Positions 35,155 through 42,975 are shown, numbered from the stretch's first letter. The stretch: DNA of 64,000 nucleotides from Granulicella arctica (GCF_025685605.1 NZ_JAGTUT010000002.1:186001-250000); one strand, 5' to 3'. The notes: generated by a model from the sequence alone, not told the origin. A program made the numbers and translations.

Positions 35155-36058
35155 CCTCATCTCGCTTCGTCTTCGCATCTGCAGCGAAGGGCTCCTGCGG
35201 GCTCTTCGCGTTACGTTGAGACTTCTCGAGCATCGCTGGTATCTGCTCCAAACCCAAATTCAGTTGACGAAACAAGCGACCGAACATCGCCAGCGGAAGC
35301 TCTTCATAGTTCACCAGCTTTGCTCCGTATCGCTGCGCCGCCACCAAGCCGCCTTCACAGATCTTCGCCAAGGCCCGTGCGCAGTAGACCTCCAGTTGTT
35401 GCGGGTCCCAGTCATTACGCTGCAGCATGAGGGCAAGCGGATTCAGCATACCGGGCACCGTCCATGCTGCCGGCATCTTTGCATGCGACACCATCACTTC
35501 TACCGGCTCCCGATAGAGAAACAGAAAGGGCACTTCCGGAAACGCTTCTCGCAGCAGATCAATCTGGTGCACATGCCAGCAATCTAGTTTGAGAAAAAAC
35601 TTCTGCTCGCCGCCCGCCCGCTTCTGTCCCAGAGCAGCCACCATACCGCGCAGCCAGCACAACTGCTTTGCCCGCGGCAGCGTGGTGTCGTGCAAATGCG
35701 CTCGTAGCACACCGTCGAGCGGAGCCGGTTCCGCAGCTACGATATGATCTTCGCTGGCCGCGAGCATCTGCGCAATCAGCGTGGAACCGCAGCGCGACAT
35801 ATGAAAAATAATCCCGGCGAGTGGCACGGTCGGTTTACTGTCCATCCACTCCGTCATCTGATCGGCGCTGCTCTCCAGCCGAAAAAGGTGATGAAACGGA
35901 TGCACCATCTCCCGCTGCATGGTCTGCTCGAAAAATGGATCGAGCAGACGTCTCTCGCCGAGCCGCGTCCAGCGCACCTCCGCGCCCTTCTCTCCCCATG
36001 CAAACTGCATCGGAATCCAGCCTGCCGTAATCAAAGTGTCGCCGACCGCATCATCCAC
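35042..36058 (-). CDS. PAPS-dependent sulfotransferase family protein
   Basis: 338 residues. The 5'-phosphosulfate-binding loop IIFHMSRCGSTLIAQML sits at residues 83-99 (Ser88-Arg89 and Gly91-Ser92-Thr93) and a 3'-phosphate-binding segment FLYREPVEVMVSHAK near residue 190. These are the signatures of sulfotransferase folds. A GTG at 36058 is taken as start; TTG or ATG choices further in are open. It overlaps the upstream hydroxylase by 28 bases (co-translated) and the convergent cysC end by 113 bases. The sulfated acceptor is unknown; neighbouring collar proteins or a glycan are candidates. Confidence 0.8.
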   Translation of the reverse strand: MDDAVGDTLITAGWIPMQFAWGEKGAEVRWTRLGERRLLDPFFEQTMQREMVHPFHHLFRLESSADQMTEWMDSKPTVPLAGIIFHMSRCGSTLIAQMLAASEDHIVAAEPAPLDGVLRAHLHDTTLPRAKQLCWLRGMVAALGQKRAGGEQKFFLKLDCWHVHQIDLLREAFPEVPFLFLYREPVEVMVSHAKMPAAWTVPGMLNPLALMLQRNDWDPQQLEVYCARALAKICEGGLVAAQRYGAKLVNYEELPLAMFGRLFRQLNLGLEQIPAMLEKSQRNAKSPQEPFAADAKTKRDEATERVRTVTEEYLRPVFRLLELERGRQLEAEAAAQQV

Positions 36059-36831
36059 TCCTGCCGATTGCGCGTGAGAATCGACTCGGCGTCCGCTCGC
36101 CTAAAATCGAAGCCGCGCTCACGTCCAGCTGCAACCGCAGCGTCCAACAACTGTGTCGAGTCTCTAAACGTCACCAAGAAATTTCTCAGGTTCACGTCGT
36201 CAAAGACCACTCGTTGAAAGCGTCGGAACTCCGCCAGACCTTCAGGTTCAAAACTCTCCGTAACGATCTCACGCGAAGCGTCTTCGAGCATCTTCCTCGC
36301 CCATGCGTCTAGCTCCCCATCAAGGATCAAATGCACGCGATGCTCCGTACCCATGTTGTCGATCCGATGCGGCTGCGAAAAATCGATGTACCAAGCATCG
36401 CCCTCGCAGAGCCGCAACTGCCGTCCACCCACGATAAACTCGACCCGCTCATTCGTCACGATCGGCACATGGATTCGCACCTCCCCCTCCGCCAGGCCGA
36501 GGTCACTATCCCGATGCTCCTTCACCTGTGAGCCCGCATGCAACCTTAAAAGCCGAACCGACTTCAATGGTAGCGAGAATGCTTCGACCACCGCCCGCAG
36601 GTTCGGGCAGCGCGCCATCAGCGGTGTATCGACAAAGTCTTTCGCTCTCCCCGCCGGTAGAATATCGTCGACCCGGGCACTTCGCGAGCGCAGCGCAACG
36701 CCGCTCCACTCGCCTTCGAAGTCCCTGGAATTAAAGTGCATGCACCATTCGAACTCACCAATCTCCGCCAGGTCAGCCCGCAGCAGCACTCGATCAAAAC
36801 GCATCGGCAACCTCGTCCAGCGAATGTCCAT
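36031..36831 (-). CDS. Aspartyl/asparaginyl beta-hydroxylase family dioxygenase
   Basis: Fe(II)/2-oxoglutarate dioxygenase of the Asp/Asn beta-hydroxylase type. The 266-residue chain (ATG 36831, GGAG ten bases upstream) shows the fold LLRLHAGSQVKEHRDSD with His106-x-Asp108, the distal His155 in FSQPHRIDN and Arg165 for 2-oxoglutarate. The C-terminal 80 residues (FEPEGLAEFRRFQR...) form an extra helical part. An ATG 33 codons upstream gives a less conserved tail. Substrate is probably a peptide Asp/Asn; adjacency to collar and sulfation genes is the only hint. Confidence 0.85.
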   Translation of the reverse strand: MDIRWTRLPMRFDRVLLRADLAEIGEFEWCMHFNSRDFEGEWSGVALRSRSARVDDILPAGRAKDFVDTPLMARCPNLRAVVEAFSLPLKSVRLLRLHAGSQVKEHRDSDLGLAEGEVRIHVPIVTNERVEFIVGGRQLRLCEGDAWYIDFSQPHRIDNMGTEHRVHLILDGELDAWARKMLEDASREIVTESFEPEGLAEFRRFQRVVFDDVNLRNFLVTFRDSTQLLDAAVAAGRERGFDFRRADAESILTRNRQEWMMRSATL

Positions 36832-37027
36832 TGACTTGGCACTCCAATTGATTTGACCGGCCAAGTTTACCGTGACACGAGCGTTTTGACACACAAGCTG
36901 CTGAGTAACGAGATCACCCAACACCGCCATTGCAATCCCATGGCTGCCTTGAATCTGATGCTGAGGCTCTAAGGCTCACCTACTGCCATTTCAAAGTCGG
37001 TTTAAGTTACGGAACAGGCTCCACTTT

Positions 37028-37204
37028 ATGAAAGAAGATTTAAAAAGCAACGTGGGATCACTAAGGTTCCTGCCCAATAAGCGCAGAAGCTGGCGCTCTA
37101 AATGCCGCGGGGAATGCGGCGACCGTTCGTTCTATGGCAAGATGTTATTCGTGACGGGTAGCCGCGTCTGGATTGACCTCAAGCTACGCGATGTTCGGAG
37201 TTGA
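37028..37204 (+). other. Possible small ORF (58 codons) in a gene-poor stretch
   Basis: From ATG at 37028 to TGA at 37204 the frame encodes 58 basic residues (MKEDLKSNVGSLRFLPNKRR...), with a Cys-rich core and no known family. A second reading from TTG at 37201 overlaps its stop by 4 bases. The 680-base interval 36832-37513 is otherwise without an evident gene; these may be real small genes, decayed coding DNA, or chance. No good ribosome site. Confidence 0.25.
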
Positions 37205-37341
37205 GTGAAATCCGCAGACCGCAGATGCTAAAGCAGGTAGTTGTAGTTGGGATCCAGCTGCCTTTGGCCAGTGATCCTGCTCAACGGCAGCTATGTGACG
37301 CGGTGGCGCAAGAGATTGATCGACTTATAAGGATGCAGTAA
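37201..37341 (+). other. Possible small ORF coupled to the preceding one
   Basis: TTG-started frame of 46 residues, or 38 from ATG 37225: ...MLKQVVVVGIQLPLASDPAQ... ending RLIRMQ. Amphipathic helix at the C terminus. Beyond it another frame (37380-37470) looks codon-like as well. No family recognised. Reported because short open frames follow each other with overlaps. Confidence 0.2.
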
Positions 37342-37513
37342 CGCGGACCGGAACGCACAGCAGAGCGACGGTCGCCACGTCCTTCTATGGGCAAGTGGAG
37401 ACATCTTCTCGGCTTGATGTTGAGAAATGTACGTACCTGCAGCAGGTGCTCGTCGAGCAGGCCGATTGAACTCAGCTATCCGAAAAGTAAAGGTACGGCA
37501 TTACCAGATCTAC

Positions 37514-37624
37514 TTACGAGGCTGGTTTGAAGTCCGCTAAAATTAGCGCAAAGATCACTCCAAAAACAATCAACAACAATGGCCACCAGCGATCGAGCCA
37601 GGATAATTCTCGTAAAGTGCTCAT
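37514..37624 (-). CDS. 36-residue single-span membrane peptide
   Basis: Minus-strand frame from ATG 37624 to TAA 37514 encodes a 36-residue peptide: MSTLRELSWLDRWW, then a hydrophobic span PLLLIVFGVIFALILA, then DFKPAS. An AGGAGT ribosome site lies nine bases upstream (GAGGAG at about 37632-37637), which makes translation credible. One transmembrane helix with a Trp/Arg-rich N-terminal interface is typical of small regulatory membrane peptides (KdpF- or SMR-like in form only). No partner gene lies adjacent; no homology claimed. Confidence 0.5.
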   Translation of the reverse strand: MSTLRELSWLDRWWPLLLIVFGVIFALILADFKPAS

Positions 37625-37810
37625 ATTAGAAAACTCCTCTTCCAACTAGATCCTAATCGATAACCCGGTCGCCACACAGAATCGTATTGGCAACCCGACT
37701 GCGAGTCTTCACAAGATAAAGTTGCATCTTCCTGCCTTGCTACGAATCAATACGGGTGTACATATTATTCTTTTGCTTTGATGTGTAATTAGGTTTTGGA
37801 GAGGTTACCC

Positions 37811-37831
37811 ATGCATCATCGTTCCTTCTGA
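37811..37831 (+). promoter_or_regulatory. Possible leader peptide (MHHRSF)
   Basis: A strong GGAGAGG ribosome site six bases before ATG CAT CAT CGT TCC TTC TGA would give a six-residue peptide 109 bases upstream of the alpha/beta hydrolase. It may be a chance match or a translational leader. The rest of 37625-37939 shows nothing else that I can assign. Confidence 0.2.
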
Positions 37832-37939
37832 GAAGCCGCTAACGCCGTGGTTGTCCAGCGCACCTTGGTTTAGCGCTCACGCGAACGCCCAGCCTTATAG
37901 TTCAAGTTCCTTCACCAGCACGTCCCGAGGAGTTCTGTC

Positions 37940-38785
37940 ATGACCAACTACACGCACCGCACCGCACCAACGCAATTCGTGGAAGCCAACGGTATTCGTT
38001 TCGCGTACCGTCGCTTTGGCAGTAAGGAAGGCGTTCCCCTGATCTTCAATCCTCATATTCTCGGCAACATGGATAGCTGGGACCCCTCCGTAACCGACGG
38101 CCTTGCCCAGAACCGAGAGGTCATCCTCTTCGATAACGCTGGCGTCGCCAGTTCCAGCGGCGAGGTTCCGAACACCTTTGCCGCAATGGCGAAGAATGCA
38201 GGCGTATTCATCGACGCCCTCGGCCTGAAGCAGGTCGACGTACTCGGCTTCTCGATTGGCTCCATGATCGCGCAGAATATTGCGCTTGAGCGGCCTAACC
38301 TTGTTCGCAAGCTCGTCATCGTCGGCAGCGGACCGCGCAATGGCGACGGCATTCCTCTCACGTCGGAGTCGCAGAAGATCTTCACAAACAAGTATGGCAA
38401 CATGGATGACTTCTGGATCGACGGCTTCTTTACCGCCTCGCCTGAAAGTCAGGCGGCCGGACGCGCCTTTCTCAAGCGCCGGGATGCGCGGGTTGAAGGT
38501 CGCGATATTCCGATCGACGACAAGGTGCAGCCGGCCCAGTTTGCCGCACTGCAGGAGTGGGGTAAGCCCGTCGGGGAACGCTTCGCCTACCTTGAAAACA
38601 TCAAGATGCCCGTGCTGGTCGTTGGTGGAAAGTCCGACATCATCTTCTACACCATCAACTCGCTCTACCTGGAGCAGCACCTGCCTAATGCCCAGATGAT
38701 CATCTACCCCGACTCGGCCCACGGCTCGCTTTTTCAGTATCCAGAGCTGTTCGTAGAGCACACCAACACGTTCCTGCGCGGCTAA
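37940..38785 (+). CDS. Alpha/beta-hydrolase (haloperoxidase/esterase-like)
   Basis: 281-residue cytoplasmic hydrolase. Oxyanion region FNPHILGNMDSWD, nucleophile elbow GFSIGS (Ser in LGFSIGSMIAQ), acid in VVGGKSDII, and His in PDSAHGS. It begins with GAGGAG seven bases before the ATG. It resembles the non-heme haloperoxidase-like and 3-oxoadipate enol-lactonase-like hydrolase groups. The TetR regulator 90 bases downstream on the same strand suggests regulation by a small molecule that is the substrate or related. Substrate unknown. Confidence 0.82.
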   Translation: MTNYTHRTAPTQFVEANGIRFAYRRFGSKEGVPLIFNPHILGNMDSWDPSVTDGLAQNREVILFDNAGVASSSGEVPNTFAAMAKNAGVFIDALGLKQVDVLGFSIGSMIAQNIALERPNLVRKLVIVGSGPRNGDGIPLTSESQKIFTNKYGNMDDFWIDGFFTASPESQAAGRAFLKRRDARVEGRDIPIDDKVQPAQFAALQEWGKPVGERFAYLENIKMPVLVVGGKSDIIFYTINSLYLEQHLPNAQMIIYPDSAHGSLFQYPELFVEHTNTFLRG

Positions 38786-38793
38786 GCGAGCAA

Positions 38794-38822
38794 GGCGACC
38801 TGAGCCTAAAGCCTGGGTCGCC
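38794..38822 (+). terminator. Hairpin between hydrolase and tetR genes
   Basis: GGCGACC at 38794 pairs with GGTCGCC at 38816, separated by 15 bases that include a weaker inner AGGCT-type pairing. Not followed by a clear T-run, so either a weak terminator or an attenuating hairpin. Confidence 0.4.
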
Positions 38823-38874
38823 CCCGCCGTACCGTGTTGCGATCACTGTAAACTTCGGATGAAGTGAGTACCTC

Positions 38875-39465
38875 ATGCGCAAGCCGACCCATAAAGCGAA
38901 GATTCTTACAGAAGGCCTCCGCGTCGTCCATCAGCGCGGCTATTCAGCATCGAGCGTTCGCGACATTATCCAGGCCGCGGGTGTGCCGCAGGGCTCCTTC
39001 ACCAATCATTTTGCGAACAAAGAGGCCTTCGGGCTTGAGATTTTGAACGTCTTCTATGCTGTGATTCAGCGCCTGATGGAAGAGACGCTCCTCAACGACG
39101 CCCTGCCGCCGCTCCAGCGCCTTCGAACATGGGCAGAGACCAGCGTCGATTCCCTCAACCAGAATGAAGAGTGGAATGGCTGCCTTCTGGGTAATTTTGG
39201 TGCCGAAACCAACTCTGAGATCGATGTCATCCAGCAGAGGCTCGCTGAGATATTCCTTGAGCAGCAGCAGCGCATCGCCTATTGCCTGCGAGCTGCGGTG
39301 GCAGAAGGGGAACTGGCGGTCTCTATCAATTGTGATGATCTGGCTGGCTTTATTCATGGCTCTATGGAAGGGGCAATCCTTATGGCTAAAGCGCAGCGTA
39401 GTTCCTTGCCGACGGAACGATTTAAGAAAATTCTCTTTTCTACTCTTCTCGCTGACCAGAGTTAG
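38875..39465 (+). CDS. TetR/AcrR-family regulator
   Basis: 196 residues. N-terminal helix-turn-helix ILTEGLRVVHQRGYSASSVRDIIQAAGVPQGSFTNHFANKEAFGLEIL is the TetR_N domain; residues 80-196 form the ligand-binding domain of the LmrA/YxaF-like C-terminal type with conserved WNGCLLGNFGAE. The first ATG (38875) is used. Likely controls the upstream hydrolase; operator not identified. Confidence 0.88.
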   Translation: MRKPTHKAKILTEGLRVVHQRGYSASSVRDIIQAAGVPQGSFTNHFANKEAFGLEILNVFYAVIQRLMEETLLNDALPPLQRLRTWAETSVDSLNQNEEWNGCLLGNFGAETNSEIDVIQQRLAEIFLEQQQRIAYCLRAAVAEGELAVSINCDDLAGFIHGSMEGAILMAKAQRSSLPTERFKKILFSTLLADQS

Positions 39466-39651
39466 CGGAAGCGTGTGACACGCAGAAAGGATCGTTACCC
39501 TTCACTCGTCATGTTTTCATTGCGAAATCCGGCGTTCTCAGCCATACTTAGGTGTTGGGTCAGGTACATCGTAGCCAGGCCTGCAACCGGCAGCGAGCCT
39601 GCGTCGTACCATTGCAGAGCCCAAACAAATCGTTTTTGAAAGGTCTTTCCT

Positions 39652-39915
39652 GTGTTGATGATCCGTTTGTCGCGCGTTGGCGCGCGTAAGCAGCCCCACT
39701 ATCGTGTAATCGTTATTGAAAAAGATCGCGCCCGCAATGGCCGTTCCATTGAGGTTGTTGGAACCTACAACCCCCGGACCAATCCCGCCACTGTCGATCT
39801 CAAGCGCGATCGCATCGACTATTGGACCGGCAAGGGAGCCCAGCTCTCCGAGCGTGTTGGCAAACTTCTCACCCAGGGCTCCGCTGTAGCTCCCGTAGAA
39901 GCTGCGGCTGCGTAA
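39652..39915 (+). CDS. rpsP: 30S ribosomal protein S16
   Basis: Ribosomal protein bS16 of the small subunit: MIRLSRVGARKQPHYRVIVIEKDRARNGRSIE, VGTYNPRTNPA, DYWTGKGAQLSERV. 85-87 residues, typical. GTG at 39652 lies eight bases after an AAAGG site; ATG at 39658 is the other possible start. First gene of the rpsP-khpA-rimM-trmD group. A 16-bp stem hairpin follows the stop. Confidence 0.95.
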   Translation: MLMIRLSRVGARKQPHYRVIVIEKDRARNGRSIEVVGTYNPRTNPATVDLKRDRIDYWTGKGAQLSERVGKLLTQGSAVAPVEAAAA

Positions 39916-39927
39916 CGAAGGCACCAT

Positions 39928-39963
39928 GATCTTTGGGAACTGTCAAAACAGTTCCCAAAGATC
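39928..39963 (+). terminator. Strong hairpin between rpsP and khpA
   Basis: Perfect 16-bp stem (GATCTTTGGGAACTGT with its complement) around the 4-base loop CAAA, 13 bases after the rpsP stop. It lacks a T-tract, so it may act in RNA stability or regulation of rpsP versus khpA-rimM-trmD levels rather than full termination. Confidence 0.6.
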
Positions 39964-40183
39964 TCCCCTTGCACCAATTGTCATATTGCATTCACCTTCT
40001 GCTCACGTAAACTCATCGAAACGGACGTCGTTTCGCACAACGTTCGAACGTGCAGGTTTGGAAGCTGATCTCCAGACCATCCCGTCGCCATAGCTGCACT
40101 CTTAATGGTTTGCCCGGAGACCTCACTTAGATGAGGCAACGGCTTGCCAGAGCGTAGCTGGTGGACTTTCCCAGAGGTGTGTG

Positions 40184-40474
40184 ATGACAGAAGCAACAGC
40201 GCAAGGCAGCAATGCCGCAGAAATCATCGACCTGATCGCCGGAATTGCCAAGGCGCTCGTCGATAGCCCCGACAATGTCGTCGTTGAAGCAATCCCGGAT
40301 CAGGACTCAACTGTTCTGCGGCTCCAGGTAGCGCAAAGCGATGTCGGCAAGATCATTGGAAAACAGGGCCGTACGGCTCGCTCGCTCCGTACTATCCTGA
40401 GCGCGGCCAGCATGAAGGTTCACCACCGCTATTCCCTCGACATCATCGATAACAGCAACACCGCCGCTCACTAA
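40184..40474 (+). CDS. khpA: KH-domain RNA-binding protein KhpA
   Basis: 96-residue single KH-domain protein. The KH core VVVEAIPDQDSTVLRLQVAQSDVGKIIGKQGRTARSLRTILSAAS has the GxxG loop (GKQG) for RNA binding. The ATG at 40184 follows AGAGG. Genes of this type lie between rpsP and rimM in many bacteria; KhpA partners with KhpB/Jag to regulate sRNA-like and cell-envelope functions. The symbol is given on family membership and position. Confidence 0.88.
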   Translation: MTEATAQGSNAAEIIDLIAGIAKALVDSPDNVVVEAIPDQDSTVLRLQVAQSDVGKIIGKQGRTARSLRTILSAASMKVHHRYSLDIIDNSNTAAH

Positions 40475-40479
40475 ACACT

Positions 40480-41061
40480 ATGGCAGCTCAGCACGCTGAA
40501 GGCCGGGAGGACTGGACCATCCTCGCCCATCTTCTGCGGCCTCAAGGTCGCAAGGGAGAACTCCTTGCTGAACTCCTCACAGATTTCCCTGAGCGGTTTG
40601 CGGAGCGCCAGTCTGTCTCGCTCCGCAAGGGAGATGGCTCCCTTGAGGCTGCGACCGTTGAACAGCATTGGCTGCCCGTCGGCAAGAATGCCGGTCGTGT
40701 CGTTCTCAAGTTGCAGGGCATCGATTCCATCAACGACGCCGAACGCCTCTCTGGCTTCGATCTAGTTGTTCCTGTTGAAGAGCGGATTGAACTGGAAGAC
40801 GATACGGAGTACATCGCCGACCTGCTCGATTGCACCGTGGTCGATGGCGAACGCACGGTCGGAATTGTCGAAGATGTTCACTTCCCTACCAGTTCCACCG
40901 GCAGCCGTCTCTCAGAGGCGGCACCACTGCTGGTCGTTCGCTCGCCTAATGGTGACGAACTGCTCATTCCGTTCGCGAAGGAGTGGGTTCAGGCCATTGA
41001 CGTACCCGGCAAGCGGATTCAGATGAAGCTCCCCGAAGGTTTGTTAGAGATTAACGGCTGA
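40480..41061 (+). CDS. rimM: 16S rRNA processing protein RimM
   Basis: 193-residue ribosome-maturation factor that binds S19 and helps 30S head assembly. N-terminal RimM domain AHLLRPQGRKGELLAELLTDFPERF and C-terminal PRC-barrel YIADLLDCTVVDGERTVGIVEDV, LLIPFAKEWVQAIDVPGKRIQMKLPEGLLE. Six bases separate its ATG from khpA stop, so co-transcribed. trmD normally follows directly; here a pseudogene on the other strand lies between. Confidence 0.93.
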   Translation: MAAQHAEGREDWTILAHLLRPQGRKGELLAELLTDFPERFAERQSVSLRKGDGSLEAATVEQHWLPVGKNAGRVVLKLQGIDSINDAERLSGFDLVVPVEERIELEDDTEYIADLLDCTVVDGERTVGIVEDVHFPTSSTGSRLSEAAPLLVVRSPNGDELLIPFAKEWVQAIDVPGKRIQMKLPEGLLEING

Positions 41062-41066
41062 GCCAC

Positions 41067-41533
41067 TCAGAACCTGTATCTCACCCCGGTCGACAGGATC
41101 GGATAGAAGCGAAGCGGTGCAAGATCCTTGTTCACCTCGCTCTCCTCCTTGAGCAGATTTATCTGCGTCGACGGATCCGTGCTGATTGGCCCGCATGCCC
41201 CGTCATATCGCAAGCGCTTCCGGATAACGTCAACTGCAGTTTTGGTCTCCCTACGTACATGAAGCCCACTTCCAAGGGAAAACTGGGGTGTTCCCCAGCG
41301 CGCGGGAGCATGTTACCCCAGCCCACCGTCAACCGTGGCGCAATCTTGTTGCCGAGGGTGACGGCAGCGTATGCACGAATCGAGTCTCTCGGATCGCTTA
41401 CATAGTTGCCGTCGCCGACACTGATCGACTCACCTCCTGCCACCGTCGCCACGGCCGTTCCGCGATCCCCGTTGTACGGCGTAAGACCCGGGCTGACGCG
41501 GAAGCCGGGCGCACCAAACAAAGAGCAGGTCAT
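41067..41533 (-). pseudogene. Frameshifted, N-truncated outer-membrane beta-barrel relic
   Basis: Minus-strand coding remnant. From 41533 the frame reads MTCSLFGAPGFRVSPGLTPYNGDRG..., with strands APRLTVGWGNMLPRAG and PLEVGFMYVGRPKLQLTLSGSA, up to about 41215. There the good match moves to another frame: LRYDGACGPISTDPSTQINLL..., ending FYPILSTGVRYRF and TGA at 41067. The terminal Arg-Phe (YRF) is the beta-barrel-assembly signal. So one base is lost (or two gained) near 41210, and the N-terminal part and signal peptide are missing. Base-calling error is possible for the shift but not for the missing N terminus. Confidence 0.75.
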
Positions 41534-41597
41534 GGCTTGCTCGCTCCAGCTAAACTAGGCCTAATACCGTGCAGAATGAGAGTAGATAGGCAATTGG

Positions 41598-42425
41598 ATG
41601 CGCTTTGACATCATTACGATCTTCCCCAATTTCTTTGAAGGATTCCTGACTCATGGGATACTCTCGCGAGCGCTTACCAATGGTGCTGCAGAGGTCCACA
41701 CCCACGACCTTCGTGCCTTCACTCACGATCGCCATAAGACCGTAGACGACCGACCCTTCGGTGGAGGCGAAGGTATGGTCCTCAAGCCCGGACCTATCTT
41801 CGAAGCCTGCGAGTCACTCAATCTCATCCCGAAGTCTCTTCGCGATCCGTCGAAAGAGACCGTCATCCTGCTCTCGGCACAGGGCCGTCCCTTTACCCAG
41901 GCCATCGCGCACGAGTTGGTAGAAGCCGAACGTGTCGTCTTTGTGTGTGGTCGCTACGAAGGCGTCGACGAGCGGGTCAACGAGCAGCTTTGCGACCGCG
42001 AACTCTCTATAGGTGATTACGTACTCTCGGGTGGAGAACTCGGAGCCGCAGTCATCATCGACAGCATCGTCCGCTTGCTGCCGGGAGCACTTGGCAATCC
42101 GGACTCTGCCCGCTTCGAGAGCTTCGGCGCAGCCGCAGTTCCATCCGTTGTCGCTCCTGGAGAACCTCCACCCTCAACCAATGCTGCAGGTGGTCTGCTC
42201 GACTACCCCCATTACACCCGCCCGGCGGACTTCCGCGGAACACCCGTTCCCGAAGTCCTTACTGGCGGCAGCCACGAGGCCGTCCGCAAGTGGCGTCGTC
42301 AGATGGCGCTTTGCAAAACGCTGCGAAACCGCCCCGATCTTCTGGCCAACGCATCCTTAAGTGCGGAAGACCTTCGCTATCTCGACAAGCTTCGTCGAGC
42401 CGCCGAAATCTCTATGCCTGAATGA
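41598..42425 (+). CDS. trmD: tRNA (guanine37-N1)-methyltransferase TrmD
   Basis: 275-residue SPOUT methyltransferase making m1G37. Hallmarks: FDIITIFPNFFEGFL, KTVDDRPFGGGEGMVLKP, VFVCGRYEGVDERV, IGDYVLSGGE, PADFRGTPVPEVLTGGSHEAVRKWRR. ATG at 41598 with no strong ribosome site. The end overlaps the convergent DUF3224 gene by 14 bases. It keeps rpsP-rimM company, but rplS, usually next, lies at 48702. Confidence 0.95.
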   Translation: MRFDIITIFPNFFEGFLTHGILSRALTNGAAEVHTHDLRAFTHDRHKTVDDRPFGGGEGMVLKPGPIFEACESLNLIPKSLRDPSKETVILLSAQGRPFTQAIAHELVEAERVVFVCGRYEGVDERVNEQLCDRELSIGDYVLSGGELGAAVIIDSIVRLLPGALGNPDSARFESFGAAAVPSVVAPGEPPPSTNAAGGLLDYPHYTRPADFRGTPVPEVLTGGSHEAVRKWRRQMALCKTLRNRPDLLANASLSAEDLRYLDKLRRAAEISMPE

Positions 42426-42798
42426 TCTCGTACTCAAAGCCGTAGAGATGCTTGCCGTCCGCAATGTCGATCGTCATCTGCCCGGTCAGCCCCACCAGCT
42501 CACCCGTGCCAGAGTCAGGGACCACCGTTACGCTCAGCGTAGGCACTCCACGCGTCATGGTTCCGCTATGCTGCAGCACAAAGCTTCCAGGCCGCCCCGC
42601 CAGCGCCCCGGTTACCTGCTCCATTGCGACGTACCCGGCTGATCCTTTTACGCCGCTCATCGCCGCAAGCATTTCACCCTTGCTGGTCGCTTCGAGATCC
42701 CCGTAGAACTGCTTATCGAGCGTCATCCGGCCAGGGATCGCCGTAGCCTCACCCTGCGGCACCATCTTTACTTCAAAGTTTCCATTGGCCTGTGCCAT
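42412..42798 (-). CDS. DUF3224 family protein
   Basis: 128-residue cytoplasmic protein with an all-beta fold: GNFEVKMVPQGEATAIPGRMTLDKQFYGDLEATSKGEML, VSVTVVPDSGTGELVGLTGQMTIDI, HLYGFEYEI. This matches the DUF3224 family (lipocalin-like, function unknown). ATG at 42798 with GGAGG six bases upstream is used; a GTG two codons earlier is less likely. Converges on trmD. Confidence 0.8.
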   Translation of the reverse strand: MAQANGNFEVKMVPQGEATAIPGRMTLDKQFYGDLEATSKGEMLAAMSGVKGSAGYVAMEQVTGALAGRPGSFVLQHSGTMTRGVPTLSVTVVPDSGTGELVGLTGQMTIDIADGKHLYGFEYEIIQA

Positions 42799-42846
42799 CA
42801 CCACCTCCGTCAGCCACGAATTCTACCGTATGCAGCAAACGTGATT

Positions 42847-42877
42847 AAAAAAGAAGAGGTGCCACAAGGGCACCTCT
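42847..42877 (-). terminator. Rho-independent terminator for the two-component operon
   Basis: A 9-bp stem (AGAGGTGCC with GGCACCTCT) at 42855-42877 with a 5-base loop; on the minus strand it is followed by a T-rich tract (42847-42854). It lies about 100 bases beyond the stop of the 42976 gene, so it would end the histidine-kinase/regulator transcript. Confidence 0.75.
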
Positions 42878-42975
42878 GGGGAGAGGATTGCGTTCACAAG
42901 ATTGAGAATAGAGCGCTTCTACCCGCTATACATGACCCGAAGGGATGGTTATTCCTCCAACTTCCGATGGACTCG

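Noticed and set aside
41159..41533. A 124-residue intact small protein
   Set aside because: Its frame leaves the conserved barrel reading near 41210; the rest of the barrel continues in another frame, so it is treated as part of a pseudogene.
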